NCBI GenBank assembly: GCA_963707435.1
Contig: CAVPPF010000004.1
Coordinates: 248,001 to 312,000 of the forward strand
Source of the DNA: UBA4744 sp963707435
GTDB taxonomy: Bacteria > Actinomycetota > Acidimicrobiia > Spongiisociales > UBA4744
Reading direction: 5' to 3'
Length of the DNA stretch: 64,000 nucleotides
Shown: positions 26,499 to 35,369 of the stretch, one piece after another
How positions within the stretch are numbered: the stretch's first letter is position 1
Layout of the letters: each line of letters begins with the position of its first letter
The notes under the pieces: generated by a model
Databases searched by the model: none
The model's input: only the letters and a program-made list of their open reading frames with translations
What the model was told of the DNA's origin: nothing
Program-made: the position numbers and the translations under genes

Positions 26499-28544
26499 AT
26501 GCGAAAGATCTTCGGAATATTCGTCACCATGACCCTGGTGATCGCAGCGTGCACGACGGGAGCGGTCAACCCAGGTACCCATCCGGCCGGCACTACGACG
26601 ACTCGTGTCCTTGGTGCCCCGGTGGCGATGGGATTCGCCCTGCAACCGTTCGACGCGTGCGAGCCACTGCTCGAATACGTCAAAGAGCATGCCCTCGAAC
26701 TGGTCGGTCCGTACGGACTTCCGTACGGCCAGTGGGGCGGCGGACCGTGGGCGGTCGAGGAGATGGCCATGGAAGACGCCGCCGTTCCGTCCGACGGCGC
26801 AGCCGGCCGCAACTCCGGCCCGCAAGCAGGAATCGACTATTCCACGACAAATGTCCAGGAAGCTGGAGTCGACGAGCCCGACATCGTCAAGACCGACGGG
26901 ACCAGGATCCTGGCCATCGCTCAGGGCGTGCTGCACTACATCGACGTGAGCGGCGACGCCCCGCAGTTGCTGGGCTCGCTCCGGCTCGAGGACGGCTGGG
27001 CCCAGGAGATGCTGCTCGCCGGCGACACGCTCCTGGTGATGTCCCGGTCGAACCAGTGGGATGTCCCGGTTCGGTTGGCGCCTGAGATCTGGAACCCGGA
27101 TGTCCCCTCATACGGGGCGGGTATCTCCGTGTTCACCGAAGTCGACATCTCCGACCCTGGGGACATGCACGTTGTCACGACCCTGTTCGTGGACGGCACC
27201 TACCTCAGCGCCCGCATGGTCGGCGATACGGCAAGGGTCGTCGTCGATTCATATCCGACCGGCCTGGAATTCGTCTACCCGACCGGCTCGGGGCTCCGGG
27301 CCGAGCGAGAGGCCGAACGGGATAACCGCCGAGTGATTGAAGACTCGGCCATCGACAACTGGCTCCCCTACTTCGTGATGGAGGAAGAGCGCGGCAATCG
27401 AACCTTCACCACCGAAGGTACCCTGCTCGACTGTGAGCGGACCTTCGCTCCCCAGGAGTTCTCCGGGCTCGGAACGCTCACCGTCATGACCATAGACCTC
27501 TCCGAGGGTCTCGAACCGGCCGACGCCGTCGGCGTGTTCGCCGATGGCGAGACCGTGTATGCCTCGCAGAACTCGCTCTACGTCGCCACCCAGCGCTGGC
27601 ACGACTGGGGCCTTCTCGACGAGGTTTCCGCACCGGAGGAGTTCAGCGGCCTGACCACGGAAATCCACCAGTTCGACATCAGCGGCGAGGCCGCGGCGGT
27701 GTACGTCGCTTCCGGGGAGGTCGACGGGTTCCTCCTCAACCAGTGGGCGATGTCGGAGCACAACGGCGACCTCCGTGTTGCCACGACCACCGAACCCGAC
27801 TGGTGGGGTTGGCGCGACAACACCGTTTCGGAGAGCTTCGTGACGGTGCTCCGTGCCGACGACGGCGTGCTCGAGGTCATCGGCGAAGTCGGAGAGTTGG
27901 GTAGGGGCGAACGGATCTACAGCGTCCGCTACATGGGTGACACCGCCTATGTCGTCACCTTCCGCCAGACCGACCCGCTCTACACGATCGACCTTTCCAA
28001 CCCCCGGGCACCCCGGGTGCTCGGCGAGTTGAAGATCCTCGGCTACTCGGCCTACCTGCACCCGATCGGCGATGGAACCCTCCTCGGGATCGGGCAGGAT
28101 GCCGACGAACAGGGACGCACCAAGGGAACCCAGGTCGCCGTCTTCGACGTGAGCGACCCGGCCAACCCGAAGCGGATCCACAAGATGACGATTGAAGACG
28201 GCTGGTCTGAAGTCGAGTACGACCACCGGGCGTTCCTCTACTGGCCGGCGACGGGTCTCACCATGCTGCCGGTCCAAGCCTGGTCGTGGGAAGACGGTCG
28301 GGAGGACTGGTTCGCCGGGGCGATCGGCGTGATCGCCAATCGGGACGGCATCAGCGATGTCGGCACCGTCACACACTCGGTGCAGAAGAACGGCATCGCC
28401 GAGGGCGAGTACTGGTACGACGGTCGGGCGCAGATACATCGCTCGCTGGTGATCGGCGACCTCGTCTACACCCTGTCCGAGATAGGCCTGAAGGCCAGCA
28501 GCCTGGACAACCTTGCCGACGTCGCCTGGGTTTCGTTTGGGTAG
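26499..28544 (+). CDS. Beta-propeller domain lipoprotein
   Basis: Secreted lipoprotein of 681 residues. The signal peptide ends in LVIAAC, then a Thr-rich linker. From about residue 110 it carries the hallmark of the bacterial and archaeal C-terminal beta-propeller family (STTNVQEAGVDEPDIVKTDG), with blades such as HYIDVSGDAPQLLGSL, SVFTEVDISDPGDMHVVTTL, YTIDLSNPRAPRVLGEL and VFDVSDPANPKRIHKM. The biochemical role of this family is unknown. AGGGAG precedes the ATG. It shares the PHO-box region with pstS, which hints at phosphate control. Confidence 0.87.
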   Translation: MRKIFGIFVTMTLVIAACTTGAVNPGTHPAGTTTTRVLGAPVAMGFALQPFDACEPLLEYVKEHALELVGPYGLPYGQWGGGPWAVEEMAMEDAAVPSDGAAGRNSGPQAGIDYSTTNVQEAGVDEPDIVKTDGTRILAIAQGVLHYIDVSGDAPQLLGSLRLEDGWAQEMLLAGDTLLVMSRSNQWDVPVRLAPEIWNPDVPSYGAGISVFTEVDISDPGDMHVVTTLFVDGTYLSARMVGDTARVVVDSYPTGLEFVYPTGSGLRAEREAERDNRRVIEDSAIDNWLPYFVMEEERGNRTFTTEGTLLDCERTFAPQEFSGLGTLTVMTIDLSEGLEPADAVGVFADGETVYASQNSLYVATQRWHDWGLLDEVSAPEEFSGLTTEIHQFDISGEAAAVYVASGEVDGFLLNQWAMSEHNGDLRVATTTEPDWWGWRDNTVSESFVTVLRADDGVLEVIGEVGELGRGERIYSVRYMGDTAYVVTFRQTDPLYTIDLSNPRAPRVLGELKILGYSAYLHPIGDGTLLGIGQDADEQGRTKGTQVAVFDVSDPANPKRIHKMTIEDGWSEVEYDHRAFLYWPATGLTMLPVQAWSWEDGREDWFAGAIGVIANRDGISDVGTVTHSVQKNGIAEGEYWYDGRAQIHRSLVIGDLVYTLSEIGLKASSLDNLADVAWVSFG

Positions 28545-28565
28545 GCGTTACCGGCGCAAGAGACC

Positions 28566-28600
28566 GAACTCGCCGGGCGTCACGGACGGTCGGCGAGTTC
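28566..28600. terminator. Convergent terminator hairpin
   Basis: Perfect 10-bp arms GAACTCGCCG/CGGCGAGTTC with a 15-base loop, between the propeller gene and the sixA-like gene, overlapping the end of the latter. Confidence 0.6.
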
Positions 28601-29080
28601 CCTGGGCGTCACCATCCACTGCAGCCGTCCCAGACCGAAATCGACCGCTTCCCAACGCTCGACGGCGACGTCGACCCGGGCCATCGCTGCGGTCGGGAAA
28701 TGGAAATCGCCGCCTCCCACCAGCAGCGAGAGGGTTCCCGACCAGGCCGGCTGATGCCCGACCAGCATCACGGATGAGACCTCATCGGACTGCTGTTGGA
28801 GAACCTCCAGCAGCCCGTGCGGAGAGGGAAGATACAGGTCGTCGCGCACTTCAACCTTGCATCCCCAATTGCCCGCCCGCATTGCCCGATCGAGGGTGTC
28901 CCGGGCGCGAACGGCCGATGAGCAAATCGCCAGATCAGGGACCTCGCCCTTCCCCGCGAGGAATCGGCCCATCCGGTCGGCTGCCTTGCGCCCCCGAGCG
29001 GCCAAGGGGCGTTCATGATCGGCTCCGTAGGAGGCATCCCAGTCTGATTTTCCGTGTCGAAACAGGATGATCGTCTTCAC
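28580..29080 (-). CDS. SixA-type phosphohistidine phosphatase
   Basis: Histidine phosphatase of 166 residues with the catalytic RHG at residues 8-10 (ILFRHGKSDWD), the second arginine in CSSAVRARDT and the second catalytic His in MLVGHQPAW. Short length and lack of a cap domain fit SixA, which removes phosphate from phosphohistidine proteins. GGAAGG lies five bases before the GTG start. It diverges from ppk1, and PPK1 itself uses a phosphohistidine intermediate, but a direct link is only a guess. Confidence 0.87.
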   Translation of the reverse strand: MKTIILFRHGKSDWDASYGADHERPLAARGRKAADRMGRFLAGKGEVPDLAICSSAVRARDTLDRAMRAGNWGCKVEVRDDLYLPSPHGLLEVLQQQSDEVSSVMLVGHQPAWSGTLSLLVGGGDFHFPTAAMARVDVAVERWEAVDFGLGRLQWMVTPRELADRP

Positions 29081-29139
29081 GAGAACCTTCCAAGGATGTA
29101 CGGGCCGTCATGCTACCGGCTGGTCAATCCGAGGAATCT

Positions 29140-29145
29140 GTATAT
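29140..29145 (+). promoter_or_regulatory. -10 box of ppk1
   Basis: TATATT, 30 bases before the ATG at 29176. No clear -35 is seen. Confidence 0.4.
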
Positions 29146-29175
29146 TGAAGGCATTGGCCTGCCGATGAATCTGGG

Positions 29176-31398
29176 ATGAGGCCCTCCCACCCTTTGATGA
29201 TGGTTTCTGACAACCACCCCGATATCGTCCCGCTGACGGACCTGGAGGATCCCTCCCTGTTCATCAACCGGGAGCTCAGCTGGCTGCAGTTCAACGGTCG
29301 CGTCCTGGAAGAGGCCCTCGATCATCGCCACCCCGTCCTGGAACGCGTGAAGTTCCTGGCGATCTTCGCCAACAACCTCGACGAGTTCTTCATGATCCGC
29401 GTGTCCGGCCTTCGCCGTCAGCTGGAATCAGGTGTGCTGGCCGGGCCGCCCGACGGTATGACCCCTTCGGAACAACTGGCTGCCCTCCGCACCGAACTGA
29501 TCCCCCAGCTGACCGCCCAGATGGACTGCTGGCAGAGCGACCTGAGCAAAGCTCTGCAAGAAGCTGATCTATCCGTCCTGTCGTACAACGAACTCAAGGG
29601 GAAGCAGAAGAAGCTGCTGCGCCGTCATTTCAAACGTGAGATCTTTCCCGCCCTCACCCCACTCGCGTTCGATCCCGGGCGGCCGTTCCCGCATATCGGC
29701 AACTTGAGCATGAACCTCGCCGTGCTGGTCAACGACCCGGTCCGGGGAGAGCGCTTTGCCCGGCTGAAGGTGCCCCCGGCCTTCCCACGCCTACTCAAGG
29801 TTCCCAGCGAGGAAAGCGCAGACAGTTACGAGAGCCTCGGCCTGGTCGAAACCTCCAACACGTTCGTGTGGATCGAGGAGGTCATCGCGGCCAACCTCGA
29901 CCTGTTGTTCCCGGGCGTGGAAGTACAGGCCGCCTTCCCGTTTCGGCTCACCCGGGACGCCGACGTCGAGATCGAAGAAGACGAAGCCGCGGACCTGTCC
30001 GTCGCTGTGGAACAGGGGGTTGGGATGCGGCGGTTCGGATCGGCCGACCGCCTGGAGATCGACCACGAGATGCCCGAGTGGGTGCGCAACGTTCTCGCCA
30101 AGAACCTCCGTCTGGCGCCCTATCAGGTCTTCACCGTGGAAGGCCCGCTCGGTCTCGCCGACCTGATGGAACTCACCGACGTCGATCGCCCGGATCTCAA
30201 GTTCGAACCGTTCTTGCCGGCCACTCCGCCTGCCTTCCGGGGAGCCAAAGACCTGTTTGCCGTGATGCGTCAGCAGGATGTGCTCACGTACCACCCGTAC
30301 GACAGCTTCGCCCCGGTGGTCGAGCTCGTCCGCCAGGCGGCCCGGGATCCGAAGGTCCTGACCATCAAACAGACTCTGTACAGAGTGGGGCCGAATTCGC
30401 CCATCGTTGATGCCCTCCTGGAAGCCCGCGAGAACGGCCGCCAGGTTTCCGTACTCGTCGAGTTGAAAGCCCGTTTCGACGAGGAGAACAACCTGGGGTG
30501 GGCTCGACAGCTCGAAAAAGCGGGGGTCCATGTCGTGTACGGCCTGGTCGGCTTGAAGACCCACAGCAAATTGTTGCTGATCGTGCGCCGCGAATCATCA
30601 GGGATCCGCCGGTACGTACACATGGCCACCGGCAATTACAACCCGGTCACCGCCCGCATCTACACCGACTTCGGGTTCTTCACCTGCGACGAGGACATAG
30701 CCTCCGACGTTTCGGAGCTTTTCAACGTACTCACCGGCTACGCGCACCAGACCGAGTACCGAAGGCTGCTCGTCGCCCCGACCACCATGCGGGAGGAGTT
30801 CGCCGTTCGCATCGAACGCGAGATCCAACGCCAGCGCGACTACGGAGATGGATACCTGGCGTTCAAGATGAATGCCCTCGTGGACAAAAGGATGATTCAA
30901 GCTCTCTACCGCGCTTCTCAAGCGGGGGTGAAGGTCGACTTGCAGGTGAGAGGAATCTGCTCACTGCGACCGGGGATTCCAGGGTTGAGTGAGACCATCC
31001 GGGTTACATCGATCGTCGGCCGCTTCCTCGAACACGTCCGGATCTTCTACTTCCGCAACGGGGGCGACGAGGAGATGCTGCTTGGCAGTGCCGACCTGAT
31101 GCCCCGAAACCTGAATCGCCGGGTGGAAGTCCTCTTTCCGGTCAGCGAACGAGCATTGCAGCTGATCCGCGACTCGGTCCTCTTCGTGCACCTCATGGAC
31201 AACGTCCAGGCGAGGCAGCTCCATGCCGACGGCACGTACACCCGCGTCCAACCGGAACCTGACGAGGAACTACTCGATTCCCAGGCCTGGATGCTGAAGA
31301 ACTTCGCTGCCCGAACCGAAGACGGGATCACGGTGGCACTGCCCTACGATCCCGATCCGCCCGATCTGCCGGAGCCGGCAGGCGGCTTCAAGGACTGA
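29176..31398 (+). CDS. ppk1: Polyphosphate kinase 1
   Basis: Makes inorganic polyphosphate from ATP. The 740-residue protein has the N domain (LFINRELSWLQFNGRVLEEA), the head domain, and two phospholipase-D-like catalytic domains. The autophosphorylated His lies in GLKTHSKLLLIVRRE, with ATGNYNPVTARIYTDFG and LGSADLMPRNLNRRVEVLFPV downstream. The exact start is unsure: ATG 29176 has only GGG close by, and ATGs at 29197 and 29200 also lie before the conserved region. Its 3' end overlaps the convergent NUDIX gene by 11 bases. Confidence 0.95.
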   Translation: MRPSHPLMMVSDNHPDIVPLTDLEDPSLFINRELSWLQFNGRVLEEALDHRHPVLERVKFLAIFANNLDEFFMIRVSGLRRQLESGVLAGPPDGMTPSEQLAALRTELIPQLTAQMDCWQSDLSKALQEADLSVLSYNELKGKQKKLLRRHFKREIFPALTPLAFDPGRPFPHIGNLSMNLAVLVNDPVRGERFARLKVPPAFPRLLKVPSEESADSYESLGLVETSNTFVWIEEVIAANLDLLFPGVEVQAAFPFRLTRDADVEIEEDEAADLSVAVEQGVGMRRFGSADRLEIDHEMPEWVRNVLAKNLRLAPYQVFTVEGPLGLADLMELTDVDRPDLKFEPFLPATPPAFRGAKDLFAVMRQQDVLTYHPYDSFAPVVELVRQAARDPKVLTIKQTLYRVGPNSPIVDALLEARENGRQVSVLVELKARFDEENNLGWARQLEKAGVHVVYGLVGLKTHSKLLLIVRRESSGIRRYVHMATGNYNPVTARIYTDFGFFTCDEDIASDVSELFNVLTGYAHQTEYRRLLVAPTTMREEFAVRIEREIQRQRDYGDGYLAFKMNALVDKRMIQALYRASQAGVKVDLQVRGICSLRPGIPGLSETIRVTSIVGRFLEHVRIFYFRNGGDEEMLLGSADLMPRNLNRRVEVLFPVSERALQLIRDSVLFVHLMDNVQARQLHADGTYTRVQPEPDEELLDSQAWMLKNFAARTEDGITVALPYDPDPPDLPEPAGGFKD

Positions 31399-31852
31399 CG
31401 ATCCCGGATCGGGGATCCCGGAGGCCCGTGAGCAGCTCGCGGTCGTGCCGGTAGCTCAGCAAGGAATCCGCCTCGTCCAACCCGACCCAGCGCACGTCGT
31501 CGATCTCGGCGTTGAAGACGAAATCGCGGATGTCGCCCTCGATTGAAGTCATGCGCCAGTACCGCACCAGCTTGGGCCGGCCGAAGGCGTCGAGGTAGCG
31601 AACCGGGGTAAGCTCTCCGTCCAAGCGGCAGATCAGGCCGGTCTCTTCGGCAACCTCCCGCAGCGCCGCGTCTTCGAAGGACTCCCCCTCGTCCAGCTTG
31701 CCCTTGGGGAAGCTCCAATCGTCGTAGCGGGAGCGGTGAACCAGGAGAACCTGGAGGCTGCCCGCATCATCGAACCGGCCCACCACACCACCGGCCGCCC
31801 GCACAAGGGTCACATCCAGCTCCGCAGCTTCCCGCGGTTGAGTTCCTGCCAC
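31388..31852 (-). CDS. NUDIX hydrolase
   Basis: Hydrolase of 154 residues with a complete NUDIX box at residues 51-73 (G-x5-E-x7-REVAEETGL). PFPKGK-like WSFPKGKLDEGESF places it near diadenosine-polyphosphate or (d)NTP and diphosphoinositol hydrolases; some of these also cut polyphosphate, which would suit the ppk1/CHAD setting. The GTG start lies inside the 3' end of the CHAD gene (43-base overlap), so the two are co-transcribed. Confidence 0.85.
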   Translation of the reverse strand: MAGTQPREAAELDVTLVRAAGGVVGRFDDAGSLQVLLVHRSRYDDWSFPKGKLDEGESFEDAALREVAEETGLICRLDGELTPVRYLDAFGRPKLVRYWRMTSIEGDIRDFVFNAEIDDVRWVGLDEADSLLSYRHDRELLTGLRDPRSGIVSP

Positions 31853-33285
31853 TGCGCCTTCCAGCTCGTCCGTGCCGACTCTGCCCGGATCAGCTCAAAC
31901 CCGGCCAGCTGGCCCGCCGTGAAAGCAACCGCGGGATGGAGCTGGGCCGCCTGGGTCAGCCAGGCGTGCGCAACCGCCGCGTCCTGCAGGTTGCCGAGTG
32001 TGTCCTGGAGCGCAGCAGCCGCCACCGCGAACCGGGCGGCCCTCTTGCCCACCATCGGAGCCACGGCCTCCGCCGCGTATCGAACCCGTTTCGCCCGGAT
32101 CCGGATTCGGTGGAGGTCGGGGTCGGCAGGCTCGTCGGGCAATTCCATGATCGTCTGGTTGAGCCAATCGAACGGTGTTCGGACGAGGTCGAGCAAAGCT
32201 TCGCGAGACACCTGATCGACGGTGGGAAGCAGGCGAGGATGATTGGCTGCTTCGACCATCTGATCGAGGAGTTCCAGATACCGATCCTGGCCGGCCACTA
32301 CGAGTAGCGCGTTGCGCCGCCTCACCCGTTCGGCGTGGAGCATGTTCATCATCACACGCACCGGATAGCGGTCCACATCCGACAACTTGCGAGACATCTG
32401 CTCGAACCGCAGGACGAGGACGTCGATGTCCCGAACGGTTCCGAGCGCTCCGCCCATCCACCGCAGCTCTTCTCGCAGCGACGCCACCCAATCCTCATCG
32501 AGCAGGGGACCAAAGGTACGAAGGTCGGAGCGAAGCCGGCGGGTTGCGACCCGTGCCTGGTGCAGCGCCTCCGGGTCCTCCCCCAGGTGCACGCCGGGCA
32601 TGTGAACGATGAACCGGAGCACCGAGCGGGCAATTGCCGACGTCACCACTTCACCGACGCTCGCATCGTCGCCGGGTTCTTTGACCACGACATCGGGATC
32701 CTCGAGGGCCGCCGACCCGAGCGTCCGCCCGAGCTTGCTGAGACGCGTTATCGAGCCGACCCCGGCTCTGCGAAGATTTACGAGAATCTCTCCAAGCAAC
32801 GACTCATCAACACCCTCGGCTACTTCGACCAGGATCTCCCGAAAACGGCCTGCCGGACCCCGGCCCAGATACGCCGACACGTCGTCATCGACAATCTCAG
32901 CCGCCGCTCTACTCGTTCCGTCGGTCAGCAGCACCGGCTTCCTTACGGTGCGCAACCGGGCAATCTGCTTGAGGGGGGCGCGACGCACAAACACTCGCAC
33001 CAGAGCCGCTGCTTCGTCCGGGATGTGATCCCAGGCGCCTTCGAAACTGACGTACCGGCGCTGCTGTAGCTCCCGATCTTCGATCGGGGGCAACGCGACC
33101 GTCCACCCTTGGTCGGTTCGGTACCTGAGGCTGCAGCCCCAGCGAGCCAGACGCAGATCAGCCGTGTCGTAGTAGGTGGCATCGAGGTATCGCCACGATC
33201 CGTTGACCACATCGAGTTCCCCGATGGTGAGATCGGGCATACGGAAGTCGGCGGGGGCATTGAGTTTGAGTCCACGTTCCAGCAT
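31810..33285 (-). CDS. CYTH-CHAD domain protein
   Basis: A 491-residue protein. Residues 1 to about 190 form a CYTH-type triphosphate tunnel domain (LERGLKLNAP, YYDTADLRLARWGCSLRYRT, then EIVDDDVSAYLG). From about 215 a CHAD domain follows, a helical bundle with conserved basic and His residues (IVHMPGVHLGEDPEALHQARVATRRLRSDLRTFGP and LHRIRIRAKRVRYAAEA). CHAD domains bind polyphosphate granules, and CYTH domains often act on triphosphate or polyphosphate. ATG 33285 has GGAGG before it. The neighbourhood with ppk1 supports a polyphosphate role. Confidence 0.88.
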   Translation of the reverse strand: MLERGLKLNAPADFRMPDLTIGELDVVNGSWRYLDATYYDTADLRLARWGCSLRYRTDQGWTVALPPIEDRELQQRRYVSFEGAWDHIPDEAAALVRVFVRRAPLKQIARLRTVRKPVLLTDGTSRAAAEIVDDDVSAYLGRGPAGRFREILVEVAEGVDESLLGEILVNLRRAGVGSITRLSKLGRTLGSAALEDPDVVVKEPGDDASVGEVVTSAIARSVLRFIVHMPGVHLGEDPEALHQARVATRRLRSDLRTFGPLLDEDWVASLREELRWMGGALGTVRDIDVLVLRFEQMSRKLSDVDRYPVRVMMNMLHAERVRRRNALLVVAGQDRYLELLDQMVEAANHPRLLPTVDQVSREALLDLVRTPFDWLNQTIMELPDEPADPDLHRIRIRAKRVRYAAEAVAPMVGKRAARFAVAAAALQDTLGNLQDAAVAHAWLTQAAQLHPAVAFTAGQLAGFELIRAESARTSWKAQWQELNRGKLRSWM

Positions 33286-33408
33286 CGATCCTCCGCGCCG
33301 CCCGGGATAGCTCAGCCCGCCTTGCAGCCTCTCTCTACCTATCGGCTGCTCCGGCAAGAGACATCACTAGTTCTTCCCCAAAACCTAGCTGAGGCCCCCA
33401 ACCCGGTT

Positions 33409-34611
33409 TTAGACCACCCGGCGGCCGTCTTTCCAGACCCCGGTGATGCGATCGGGAAGTGTTTCCACGTCGCGCGGATCGCCGTCGACGACAACCAGGT
33501 CGGCTCGTTTGCCGGGCTCGAGTGTCCCCAGGTCGTCCTCGAGACCCATCAGCTCGGCGGCGGTGCGGGTGGTGGCCACCAGGGCCTCGGAGGGGGTCAT
33601 CCCGCCTTCGACCATGAGGGCCAGCTCGGACAGGTTCTCGCCGTGGGGAGTGACGCCGGTGTCGGTACCCATGGCGATCTTGACCCCGGCTTTCACGGCC
33701 CGGCCGAACGAATCGCGATGAGCCTCGATCACGTCACGAGCTTTGGTCAGTGAAGCCTCCGGGATCTGAGCCCCCGCTTCGGCCGCCCGCAGGACCCCGG
33801 TCGGAGCGACGAGGGTGGGCACCAGGAAGGTGCCCCGCTCCAGCATCATCTCGATCGCCTCATCATCGAGGTAGATCCCGTGCTCGATCGAACGAATTCC
33901 GGCCTGGATGGCGTTCTTGATGCCGGTTGTTGCCTGGGCATGGGCCATCACGCTGATACCGGCCGCGGTGGCCTCCTCAACCAGAACCTCGAGCTCGGCC
34001 AATCGGAAATGGGCATGGGTCGGGTCGTCGCGCGGTGAGAGCACTCCGCCGGAGGTAGCGACCTTGATGACGTCTGCGCCGGCCCGGATCAGTTCCCGCG
34101 CCTTGCGCCGCATCTCGTCGACACCGTCGACAACGGGGTCCGGCAGTCCCGGATAGCGAGGGAAGACATCGACGAGACCGCCGGAGGCCATCCATCCGTC
34201 CCCGTGGCCGCCGGTCTGGGACAGCATGATGAGCGAGATCTGCAACCGCGGCCCAACAATCAAACCGTTGTCGACTGCCTCTTTGACGCCCAGGTCGGCG
34301 CCGCCCGCGTCCCGGACCGTGGTGATCCCCACCCGGAGTGTCGCCTCGAGGTTCTTGGCAGCCTCAAAGAACCGATAGGAGATCGGGGTCTGGAGGATCC
34401 GCCACATGTCGATATGGCTGAGCAGGACGTGAACGTGGGTGTCAAACAGACCCGGCAGGAGGTGGGATCCGGTGCAATCGACGGCCTGGTCGCCGTCGAG
34501 TCCCGTCCCGACCTCGAGGATCCGTCCGTTCTCGATGACCACATCGGCGGGCGCCGGGGCTGCTCCGGTTCCATCGAAGACGTTCCCTCCCTGAAAGAGG
34601 AGGCGGGTCAT
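33409..34611 (-). CDS. Metal-dependent amidohydrolase (imidazolonepropionase-like)
   Basis: A 400-residue member of the amidohydrolase superfamily. Metal ligands appear as HVH at about 59-61 (LFDTHVHVLL), a Lys in VIKVATSGG, His in VMAHAQ and in IEHGIYLD, and Asp in MGTDTGVTPHG. This matches the imidazolonepropionase/prolidase-like branch whose members hydrolyse cyclic imides or dipeptides; the substrate is unknown. It is coupled to the upstream TetR gene by a one-base overlap (TGATG), so that regulator probably controls it. Confidence 0.87.
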   Translation of the reverse strand: MTRLLFQGGNVFDGTGAAPAPADVVIENGRILEVGTGLDGDQAVDCTGSHLLPGLFDTHVHVLLSHIDMWRILQTPISYRFFEAAKNLEATLRVGITTVRDAGGADLGVKEAVDNGLIVGPRLQISLIMLSQTGGHGDGWMASGGLVDVFPRYPGLPDPVVDGVDEMRRKARELIRAGADVIKVATSGGVLSPRDDPTHAHFRLAELEVLVEEATAAGISVMAHAQATTGIKNAIQAGIRSIEHGIYLDDEAIEMMLERGTFLVPTLVAPTGVLRAAEAGAQIPEASLTKARDVIEAHRDSFGRAVKAGVKIAMGTDTGVTPHGENLSELALMVEGGMTPSEALVATTRTAAELMGLEDDLGTLEPGKRADLVVVDGDPRDVETLPDRITGVWKDGRRVV

Positions 34612-35219
34612 CAGGCGCTGAGACCGTGCAGCATGAAATCGACCATGCTGCGGGTGACCTCCGGCAGACGCTCGGAAGGATCTTTGAGGGCGATCAACGA
34701 GCGGGCCGCCGACATCATCAGCTCCTGGAGGAACCGGCCGGCCAGGTCGGGCGGGTATGGTCGGAGGGTTCCGGATCCGACCCCCTCCATGTAGATGCGC
34801 ATGAATTCATTGGCGAATTCGTGGTGGGTCTCCCGGACCCGGAGCTGCGCGGAAGGAGAGAGCCGCGACGCGTCCGTATGGAGCACTCTCCCCAGCATGG
34901 CATCGGTCGACACGAACTCGACCATCCCGATGGCCAGGTGGGAGAGCTGTTCGGCAGGGCTCACATCCCGGGGCACATTCGCAATGATGTCGCTGATGAT
35001 CCCGGGCAGGGTCGCCTCGACCAGGGAGCACAGCAGATCTTCCTTGTCGGTGAAGTACTCATAAAAAGTCGTTCGGCCGATCCCGATCCGGTTCGCAACG
35101 TCGCCCAGGGACGTCTCCGTGTACCCGTCAGCCTGAAAGAGCTCCTGGGCGGCCTGCAGAATCTGTCCACGGGTCAGTTCTTTGTGTTCTTCGATATTTG
35201 CGGCGCGTATGCGCGGCAC
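34611..35219 (-). CDS. TetR-family transcriptional regulator
   Basis: A 202-residue repressor-like protein. The N-terminal helix-turn-helix reads RGQILQAAQELFQADGYTETSLGDVANRIGIGRTTFYEYFTDKEDLL (about residues 18-64), the standard TetR pattern; the C-terminal ligand-binding half is not assignable. It is first in an operon with the amidohydrolase. The divergent region to purA contains a 16-base palindrome (35304-35319) that could be its operator. Confidence 0.9.
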   Translation of the reverse strand: MPRIRAANIEEHKELTRGQILQAAQELFQADGYTETSLGDVANRIGIGRTTFYEYFTDKEDLLCSLVEATLPGIISDIIANVPRDVSPAEQLSHLAIGMVEFVSTDAMLGRVLHTDASRLSPSAQLRVRETHHEFANEFMRIYMEGVGSGTLRPYPPDLAGRFLQELMMSAARSLIALKDPSERLPEVTRSMVDFMLHGLSA

Positions 35220-35303
35220 GATGATCCCTCCGGTTCCAGGTGATTGAGCATAGTGATCCCTCGACCCCTATCCGGCTCCGACGTGGACTTGTGGCGGCTT
35301 CGA

Positions 35304-35319
35304 CCGCACCGAGGTGCGG
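35304..35319. promoter_or_regulatory. Palindromic operator candidate upstream of purA
   Basis: CCGCACC-GA-GGTGCGG, a perfect 16-base palindrome between the divergent TetR and purA genes. It overlaps the expected -35 of the purA promoter, whose -10 is TACCAT at 35335-35340. It could bind the TetR protein or a purine regulator. Confidence 0.5.
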
Positions 35320-35334
35320 CCACCTCTCCACCAC

Positions 35335-35340
35335 TACCAT
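35335..35340 (+). promoter_or_regulatory. -10 box of purA operon
   Basis: TACCAT 29 bases before the purA ATG, leaving a short leader with AAGGAG at 35357-35362. Confidence 0.45.
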
Positions 35341-35369
35341 GGGCTCCGCGGCCACCAAGGAGCCACTGC

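Noticed and set aside
27249..28439. 396-codon antisense frame over the propeller lipoprotein
   Set aside because: No ribosome site, no motifs; propeller blades are clear on the plus strand.
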